Assembly: GCA_964577975.1 (NCBI GenBank)
Contig: CAZOBB010000098.1
Span: 1 to 38,326, forward strand
Length of the DNA: 38,326 nucleotides
Source: JAOZMY01 sp964577975
Lineage (GTDB): Bacteria > Desulfobacterota > S145-22
Direction of reading: 5' to 3'
The notes beneath the pieces were generated by a model that was not told the origin of the DNA, did not search any database, and was given only the letters and a program-made list of their open reading frames with translations. A program made the translations under genes and the position numbers. Of this stretch, positions 33,462-38,326 are shown one piece after another. Each line of letters begins with the position of its first letter. Within the stretch, counting starts at the first letter, position 1.

Positions 33462-34236
33462 CAGCCTTACCCCCTTTTTGGAAAAAGATGATACAGCCCA
33501 AATACCCTTCGTGAGAGGTGAACTCAAGATAACACTCCTCCACTTCAAACCTTCTTTGCATAACAAAAAACACCTCTTCCATCTCATAAGAAAACATTCG
33601 CATAAGGGGATAGCCATAAGGACGTCCCCGCACCACATTGGCAACACCTTTAACAATAGGAACATAATGTCGTAGCCAAGATACGACTCTTCGAAGCATA
33701 CCCGCCTCCTTTTCCCGATAGGTGAAGTGAAAAATGCCAATGCCCCCCTCCCTCAACAAATCGACTAACCTTGCGAAAATGGGCAACCCAACCGATGGGG
33801 GAATATGTTGAAAAACAATATAAGAATAAACCAAGTCAAAACTTCCTTGAATCGCCTCCAAATCCTTTGAGGGCATGAGTATTGCGTTGGACACGCCCGC
33901 CTCTCGACAATTCGCCGCCGCTTCTTTCAGCATCGCCTCTGAAACATCAAGGCCCACAACCTCCTTAGCCATCTTCGCAAAAGGGATCAGTAATCTTCCA
34001 ACACCACAACCGAACTCCAACACCCTTTCCACGGGAAATTCTTTATGAAATCTTCGTGATACCGTCTCCACGAACTGAGCGACATCTCTTTTCCCGCTTT
34101 CAAAAAACTCCTTTTTTAGCTCCGGAGACAACCTTTCTTTGCGGAATTTTTCATGGGCAAGAACCCCAAAATAAGGGTCCACCTCTCCATACTTTCTCCA
34201 TTCTTCCTCGGCTCTCAACACCCCTGCCTTCCCCAA
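33451..34236 (-). CDS. class I SAM-dependent methyltransferase
   Basis: 261 aa. Motif I VLEFGCGVGRLLIPFA (about 70-85) and motif II VGLDVSEAMLKEA, then motif IV-like SFDLVYSYIVFQHIPP, show a Rossmann SAM-binding fold of the Methyltransf_11/25 type. The C-terminal ~90 residues are less typical (VSWLRHYVPIVKG) and may contact a membrane or a bulky substrate. Substrate unknown; YrrT/UbiE-like or polysaccharide/lipid-modifying enzymes are possible. The start is uncertain: TTG 34236 and GTG 34221 are both in frame and neither has a clear ribosome site. It lies 67 nt after ridA on the same strand. Confidence 0.8.
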   Translation of the reverse strand: MGKAGVLRAEEEWRKYGEVDPYFGVLAHEKFRKERLSPELKKEFFESGKRDVAQFVETVSRRFHKEFPVERVLEFGCGVGRLLIPFAKMAKEVVGLDVSEAMLKEAAANCREAGVSNAILMPSKDLEAIQGSFDLVYSYIVFQHIPPSVGLPIFARLVDLLREGGIGIFHFTYREKEAGMLRRVVSWLRHYVPIVKGVANVVRGRPYGYPLMRMFSYEMEEVFFVMQRRFEVEECYLEFTSHEGYLGCIIFFQKGGKAVTA

Positions 34237-34303
34237 TATTTTTTCACACGCCCACCCTCGACATCTGCTTACAATCTGGATGGTTGCCTCAAAAACCTCT
34301 CGT

Positions 34304-34687
34304 CTATCCTAAAATCGCTATGGCCTCGATTTCCAAAAGGGCCCCTTTAGGAAGGCCTGAAACTTCTACCGTCGCTCGCGCGGGATACGGCTCCGAGAAA
34401 AAGGAGGCATAAACCTCATTAAAAGAACCAAAGTCCGTCATCGATTTAAGAAAAACGGTTGTCTTCACGACGTGAGACAAATCCGTTCCCGCGGCTTCCA
34501 AAACGGCTTTCAGATTCTCAAGGACCCGTTTCGTCTGTTCTTCTATTGTTCCTTCCACAATCTCGCCGGTGTTCGGGTCGATGGGGATCTGTCCCGCCGC
34601 AAAAACCCACCCTCCCGCCATGATTGCCTGAGAATAGGGCCCGATGGCTCGGGGAGCCTTCTGCGTATCAACGGCACGATGGCTCAT
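34304..34687 (-). CDS. ridA: RidA family enamine/imine deaminase
   Basis: 127 aa, trimeric YjgF/YER057c/UK114 fold. RidA hydrolyses reactive 2-aminoacrylate released by PLP enzymes, preventing damage. Motifs: APRAIGPYSQAI, VFAAGQIPIDPNTGE, and PARATVEVSGLPKGALLEIE with the substrate-binding Arg and catalytic-site Glu. The start ATG 34687 (MSHRAVDTQKAP) has GGGAGGG just upstream; codons further upstream would extend into cinA. The cinA stop is only 4 nt before the start, so the two are co-transcribed. Confidence 0.95.
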   Translation of the reverse strand: MSHRAVDTQKAPRAIGPYSQAIMAGGWVFAAGQIPIDPNTGEIVEGTIEEQTKRVLENLKAVLEAAGTDLSHVVKTTVFLKSMTDFGSFNEVYASFFSEPYPARATVEVSGLPKGALLEIEAIAILG

Positions 34688-34691
34688 GTTG

Positions 34692-35900
34692 CTACCCTCC
34701 CTTATGATTGGTTCTCTTACGCGCCGGCGCATCCTTCCGGCCATTTTCATCTGTCCCGAAAACAAGCCATTTTCTCAATTGATCGATTGCTAGAATCGCC
34801 AGCCGACTCTCCACGTTTTCCTTGGGACCTCCCAACCTTAGAGGAACCCTTTTTTCCCTGCCATCCTCTTCCAGAGAGATCTCGAAATCCTTCGGCCCTT
34901 CACCTCCGCCACCCTCTTTGCAGTGTACCGCAAGGCAAATTTCTCGAACCTTCTCCCGCCGACCTTCGGAGGATTCCCACCGCATCCATCCCTCAAGTCG
35001 ATATTCTCCCTCAAAAGGCCGAAGGATACGCCTCAAAACCTCCCCTCCCGTGGCCGTGTCTTCCAACTTAACAACGGTATCTCGCCGACCGAGTTCCCTC
35101 ACCGTTACCCCTTCCAAGGTCTCCTCATCCACACCAAAAATCAGCCTTCCTAAACGCCTGCGAATCTCCCGTTCAACGGGTTCAATCTTTTTCGCAACCT
35201 CTCTTTCCCCCTCGCCTACCGCCGTAATGAGGACACGAATCATGTCAGGTGAAGCCAATACACCCACGAAAGGGTCTCCTTCCGTTTTCAGCAAGTCTCC
35301 AATTTGCTCATCGACCCCGCTCTCCCCTAAGCCGCATATCTTCAAAATCCTAGTTCGTTTCACGGTGTTTGCCAAACGAAAAGCATCACGGAGAAAGGGG
35401 AGTACCTTTTCTTCCATCAGGAATTTCAATTCCCTAGGCACACCCGGGAGACAGACAAGAACCTTTCCATCCCGGGTTTGAAAAGAAAAGGCAGGCGCGG
35501 TTCCCACAGGATTCGAAATGGGATTCGCCCCTCTAGGGAGATACGCCTGTCTCTTGTTATTCTCCGTCATGTGAAAACCACGAGAGGAAAAAATCGCTTT
35601 AATCTCTTCCAGAAGTGGCTCGTGAAACTCGAGGGGGACACCAAGCGCCTCCGCCACCTCCTGTCTCGTCAGGTCATCCTTCGTAGGTCCCAGACCTCCC
35701 GTTGTAACGATCAGATCCACCTCTCTGAAAAGCCTCCTTATCCAGTCCCTTATTTCCCCCGAATGATCACCAATCGAAACGCGCACGGCTACCTCGAAAC
35801 CTACCTCGGAAAGCCTTTCCCCGAGATACGCGCCGTTCGTATCGACAATCTTGCCCAGGAGAAGTTCCGTGCCTATGGTCAGAATCGCAGCTTTCGGCAT
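34692..35900 (-). CDS. cinA: CinA family protein with degenerate C-terminal domain
   Basis: 402 aa. The N-terminal COG1058/MoCF domain (1-170; GTELLLGKIVDTNGAYL, TTGGLGPTKDDLTRQEVA, LPGVPRELKFLMEE) is the ADP-ribose/NMN-type pyrophosphatase part. A linker domain follows (to about 260). The C-terminal ~130 residues align with the PncC nicotinamide-nucleotide amidase, but the usual ESCTGG active-site loop reads EDTATGG (about 277-283), with the Ser-Cys lost. Deamidase activity is therefore doubtful. It lies 6 nt after the MBL gene and 4 nt before ridA. Involvement in pyridine-nucleotide repair is known for the family. Confidence 0.9.
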   Translation of the reverse strand: MPKAAILTIGTELLLGKIVDTNGAYLGERLSEVGFEVAVRVSIGDHSGEIRDWIRRLFREVDLIVTTGGLGPTKDDLTRQEVAEALGVPLEFHEPLLEEIKAIFSSRGFHMTENNKRQAYLPRGANPISNPVGTAPAFSFQTRDGKVLVCLPGVPRELKFLMEEKVLPFLRDAFRLANTVKRTRILKICGLGESGVDEQIGDLLKTEGDPFVGVLASPDMIRVLITAVGEGEREVAKKIEPVEREIRRRLGRLIFGVDEETLEGVTVRELGRRDTVVKLEDTATGGEVLRRILRPFEGEYRLEGWMRWESSEGRREKVREICLAVHCKEGGGGEGPKDFEISLEEDGREKRVPLRLGGPKENVESRLAILAIDQLRKWLVFGTDENGRKDAPARKRTNHKGG

Positions 35901-35906
35901 GATGGA

Positions 35907-36857
35907 TCAAAACCGATACGTCGTTCCCGAAGCATTGAGAGCAAAGGCCTCCGGCATCGCCGCCTCAAACGCCTTGATCGCCACCCAACCGGTGCAATGC
36001 ATGGGAACCAAGCGTTTAGGATTGATCTTTTTCATTGCCTGGATCGTGTCATCAATAATGGGCTCAAAAATAGGCCCGCTTAGATGAAACCCACCAATTA
36101 CGCCCAACACCCTCTCCACGCCTGTCAACTTTTGCGCATACTTGATGGTATTGATAATACCCGCATGTGCACATCCGGATATGACGACAATGCCTTCATC
36201 CCTCACGTTTATCACACAGCCCTGATCATCAGAAATATCGTCGTGAATCAACTCATCTCCGCGTTTGATATAGGCGTTTGGCATCCCTTTCTCGAAAGGC
36301 GTCGTCCGCTCAACCGTCCCTGTTACGAGAAGGCGCCCGTCCATCTGTAGGCTAGGTCCTGCGATTTCGCGGAATTCTCCCCCCACCTTTTCAACCGCCA
36401 TTTTGTTCAACACCGGAAACAATAGGTCTTTTCCATCCGGAAGTTTGAAAAAACGCGGCGTCACAAACGCATCGGGATGAATCACAATCGGAACGGGTTT
36501 TTCCTTCATCTGCTCCACCGCCCATACCAACCCCCCATAATGGTCCATGTGACCGTGACTCATAACGATCAACTCGACCTGGGAAATATCCCGTCTAAGA
36601 AATCGGAGATTATGGGGCAGAACCTTATCGGTATAACCGGCATCCATCAATACATCATGCGTCTTTCCGTCGTAGGTCAAGCGAAACAACATCGAAAGTC
36701 CGTGCTCCGCGAGGATCGTATCTTCCGGAATGGTGCTTCCAAACGCCAGAGGTGGACGAATCACACCCTCTTTCGGCGGCAAAAGGAGATCGATATAATT
36801 ATCCACCAAAACGACAATCTCCAGTTCTTCCACCGGACGTAATTTTATGTCTCCCAT
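35907..36857 (-). CDS. MBL-fold metallohydrolase (COG1237, RFAP-synthase-like)
   Basis: 316 aa metallo-beta-lactamase-fold protein. Metal ligands appear in order: SHGHMDHYGG (about 104), ISGCAHAGIINTI, GGFHLSG and MHCTGW near the C-terminus, which is the arrangement of COG1237 proteins (Tflp / methanopterin-step-like family). The true substrate in bacteria is unknown; methanopterin synthesis cannot be claimed here without the other genes. The start taken is ATG 36857 behind GGAGGG; the GTG one codon upstream is too close to that site. First gene of an MBL-cinA-ridA unit. Confidence 0.87.
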   Translation of the reverse strand: MGDIKLRPVEELEIVVLVDNYIDLLLPPKEGVIRPPLAFGSTIPEDTILAEHGLSMLFRLTYDGKTHDVLMDAGYTDKVLPHNLRFLRRDISQVELIVMSHGHMDHYGGLVWAVEQMKEKPVPIVIHPDAFVTPRFFKLPDGKDLLFPVLNKMAVEKVGGEFREIAGPSLQMDGRLLVTGTVERTTPFEKGMPNAYIKRGDELIHDDISDDQGCVINVRDEGIVVISGCAHAGIINTIKYAQKLTGVERVLGVIGGFHLSGPIFEPIIDDTIQAMKKINPKRLVPMHCTGWVAIKAFEAAMPEAFALNASGTTYRF

Positions 36858-37004
36858 CACACCCTCCTTTCAGGTTTTACCAAAAACTACCACGAAGCAT
36901 TTTCTCATGCAAATAGAATCAAAAAATAAGAAGGTTCCCTCCAAAAAAGAAGGAACCAAGCTCCCCTTTTTTGCCGCTTTTGTTTTCCTTCCCATGGAAT
37001 AGAC

Positions 37005-37033
37005 TTGAAACCTTCCACGCAGAAGCGTAAAAT
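37005..37033 (+). promoter_or_regulatory. sigma-70-type promoter of the LOG-family gene
   Basis: TTGAAA (37005-37010), a 17-bp spacer and TAAAAT (37028-37033), 5/6 matches each, located about 30 nt before ATG 37064. Confidence 0.6.
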
Positions 37034-37063
37034 CTTTTGCAAAATCGTTACAAGGAGGCCAGA

Positions 37064-37720
37064 ATGCCAGAGGAAAAACAATACATCATCGACGACATGA
37101 CGATCAAAGAATCGTGGCGATTGTTCAAAATCATGGCAGAATTTGTAGATGGTTTCGAAAAATTGGCTGATTATTACCCCGCCATCGCTGTCTTTGGCTC
37201 CGCCCGGATGAAACGAACCGATCCTATCTACTCGAAGGCAGAGAAGATCGCACGACTTCTCGCAAAAAAGGGGTACAACATCATCACGGGCGGTGGCCCC
37301 GGCATCATGGAAGCGGCCAACAAAGGCGCCATGGAAGGGGGATCCCATTCCATTGGACTCAACATTGAGCTTCCCTTTGAACAGCAACCCAACGAATATG
37401 CCGATATCAAACTAAGCTTTCAGTATTTCTTCGTCAGAAAGGTTATGTTAGTCAAATACTCGGTAGCCTACATCATCTTGCCTGGAGGATTCGGCACCAT
37501 GGATGAACTGTTCGAGGCGGTTACCCTCATTCAAACAAAAAAAATCCGTCCTTTTCCAGTCATTTTGGTGGAAAGCGATTACTGGAATGGTCTTATCGAG
37601 TGGATCAAGGCCGAAATGGTCCCCCACCAAACCATTTCCCCCGCCGACCTGGACATTCTTCAGATCATCGACGACCCGGAAGAGGTCGTTCGAACGATTC
37701 AAAAGATTGTATTGATATGA
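37064..37720 (+). CDS. LOG family (TIGR00730) nucleoside-monophosphate phosphoribohydrolase
   Basis: 218 aa Rossmann-like protein. The LOG family releases the base from (cytokinin) nucleoside 5'-monophosphates; many were once labelled lysine decarboxylases. Signature motifs are present: IAVFGSARMKRTDPIY, GGGPGIMEAANKGAMEGG and LPGGFGTMDELFEAVTLIQ. The N-terminal ~40 residues (MPEEKQYIIDDMTIKESWRL) are typical of the larger bacterial branch. The start ATG 37064 is set by AAGGAGG 5 nt upstream. The substrate in this organism is unknown; AMP- or NMN-like nucleotides are plausible. Confidence 0.92.
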   Translation: MPEEKQYIIDDMTIKESWRLFKIMAEFVDGFEKLADYYPAIAVFGSARMKRTDPIYSKAEKIARLLAKKGYNIITGGGPGIMEAANKGAMEGGSHSIGLNIELPFEQQPNEYADIKLSFQYFFVRKVMLVKYSVAYIILPGGFGTMDELFEAVTLIQTKKIRPFPVILVESDYWNGLIEWIKAEMVPHQTISPADLDILQIIDDPEEVVRTIQKIVLI

Positions 37721-37899
37721 ATAGAGAGATTATAAAAAACGCTTCAACTTTTGGAATTCAATTCCCTCCGGAGGGTCTGTTTAGTCTCGTCGGTATGTTT
37801 AGATTGTGTGGTTTAATTCGTACAGCACGTCGGCCATGGTCGTTTGGTTACCAAGAAAGAGTCTGCCCTTCTCAGCTTAGAGTTTCTTTTCATCTCTAG
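37717..37899 (+). pseudogene. possible gene start or remnant coupled to the LOG gene
   Basis: An ATG overlaps the LOG stop codon (ATGA) and opens 60 codons (MNREIIKNASTFGIQFPPEG and on). The first ~20 residues look protein-like; the rest is Arg/Cys/Trp-rich and atypical. This may be the front end of a gene cut by an insertion or rearrangement, or chance. No family recognised. Confidence 0.2.
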
Positions 37900-38055
37900 T
37901 TCTTTCACTTCTTTCACGCTTCCAGCTCCTTCCCTTTCTCTCCTGCCCCGTCTTCAGCATAGAGTTCGGTGCCTCTTAGACTGTGAACTACGAAATGATA
38001 AGCTTCTATATCGAGCAAGAAATTGACAATTTCAAGGCCTGATCCCAGGTTTTTC
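37721..38055. other. gene-poor stretch between the LOG gene and the ABC-transporter fragment
   Basis: About 335 bp without a convincing gene. It contains a 12-bp GC palindrome (CCCTCCGGAGGG, about 37763-37774), a pyrimidine-rich tract near 37880-37950, and a 34-codon frame on the minus strand (37813-37917, GTG with AAGGAG upstream) that matches nothing I know. GC of 37861-37980 is 58/120, versus 81/120 for 38161-38280. No tRNA, transposase or terminal repeat recognised. Confidence 0.5.
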
Positions 38056-38326
38056 TCAGTCGATGGCTATTTCGGTCTCGGGATCGAAGAAGTGGAGGTT
38101 TTCCAGCCTGGCCTTGAGGGCAATGTCCTGTTTCGACTTGACCTGGCTCTGGGGCGAGATGGAGGCCAGCAGGTCGCGGCCGCCTACCTTGACGTCCACG
38201 TAGATCTGGTTTCCCACGGGCTGGACGACGTCCACGTAGGCCGTGAAGGTTCCGGGGACCTCCACGGCGTCGGTCTCCGACAGGTCCTCCGGGCGAATGC
38301 CCAGGGTTATCGTCTTTCCCGCGTAA
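38056..38326 (-). CDS. C-terminal fragment of a UgpC/MalK-type sugar ABC transporter ATPase
   Basis: Only the last ~89 codons are inside the window; the 5' part lies beyond the right edge. The visible part is the TOBE/MOP-like regulatory domain of CUT1-type ATPases (UgpC, MsmK, MalK): TLGIRPEDL followed by VDVVQPVGNQIYVDV and the ending ENLHFFDPETEIAID. Such subunits energise uptake of sugars or glycerol phosphate; Walker motifs would be outside. Nearly every codon ends in G or C, unlike all other genes here, pointing to recent transfer or to an assembly join. Read towards the window centre, it would be the end of its operon. Confidence 0.88.
   Translation of the reverse strand, partial: YAGKTITLGIRPEDLSETDAVEVPGTFTAYVDVVQPVGNQIYVDVKVGGRDLLASISPQSQVKSKQDIALKARLENLHFFDPETEIAID

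Noticed and set aside
35907..36857. Methanopterin biosynthesis role for the MBL protein
   Set aside because: COG1237 is often annotated that way, but no other methanopterin gene is present and the family is broad.
36933..36957. GGTTCC/GGAACC inverted repeat downstream of the divergent MBL and LOG starts
   Set aside because: Only 6 bp of stem with a 13-nt loop; no clear role as terminator, and it lies in a divergent promoter region.
37813..37917. 34-codon minus-strand frame with GTG and AAGGAG upstream
   Set aside because: Too short and Cys/Trp/Arg-rich without a known match; mentioned only within the description of the gap.
1..38326. CRISPR arrays, rRNA or tRNA genes and intact insertion sequences
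   Set aside because: No regularly spaced direct repeats, cloverleaf-like sequences or transposase domains were seen on reading both strands.

Overview
The window looks like chromosomal DNA from a Gram-negative anaerobe of the Desulfobacterota (former Deltaproteobacteria) or a close neighbour such as Nitrospirota or NC10. Grounds: a full type II secretion pseudopilus operon with outer-membrane secretin, a FadL-type porin, a type IV pilus motor operon with PilS/PilR, electron-bifurcating NfnAB, an HflX with an N-terminal extension of the Geobacter type, and mostly purine-rich Shine-Dalgarno sites (GGAGG). No rRNA, tRNA, CRISPR array or intact mobile element was seen. The assignment is inference from gene content, not from a marker gene.

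Layout. (1) 79-10543, minus strand: gspD-E-F-G-H-I-J-K-L-M-N, tightly packed and overlapping, lacking gspC and the prepilin peptidase. (2) 10752-13348, plus: glycerate 2-kinase, then queD-folE2, which overlap and give two consecutive steps from GTP towards queuosine precursors. (3) 13319-17617, minus: hflX, a DUF502 membrane protein and a DinG-like FeS helicase, overlapping one another; the helicase gene also overlaps folE2 tail to tail. (4) 17679-17855: a small unrecognised protein whose stop codon lies in a strong hairpin. (5) 17871-22311, minus: a ~115 kDa-class glutamate dehydrogenase followed by a FadL-type outer-membrane protein. (6) 22595-29810, plus: pilB-pilT-pilC-pilS-pilR behind a good sigma-70 promoter; no pilin gene is present. 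(7) 29911-32725, plus: an RsbRD-N-like single-domain protein followed by nfnA-nfnB and a textbook terminator. (8) 32784-37720: histidine phosphatase (plus); MBL-fold hydrolase, CinA with a degenerate deamidase domain, RidA and a methyltransferase (minus); LOG-family phosphoribohydrolase (plus). This reads as a metabolite-repair and nucleotide-salvage neighbourhood. (9) 37721-38326: non-coding or decayed sequence, then the C-terminal end of a GC-rich ABC-transporter ATPase whose composition does not match the rest of the window.

How they work together: the two largest blocks are evolutionarily related machines (T2SS and T4P) that share inner-membrane platform and ATPase architecture and must share, or separately obtain, a prepilin peptidase encoded elsewhere. 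The remaining genes are mainly redox, nitrogen and damage-control housekeeping. I found no clearly novel multi-gene system. The best candidates for a second look are the RsbRD-N protein in front of nfnAB, the CinA with a degraded PncC active site next to ridA, the small protein at 17679 with its stop-codon hairpin, and the compositional break at the right edge.
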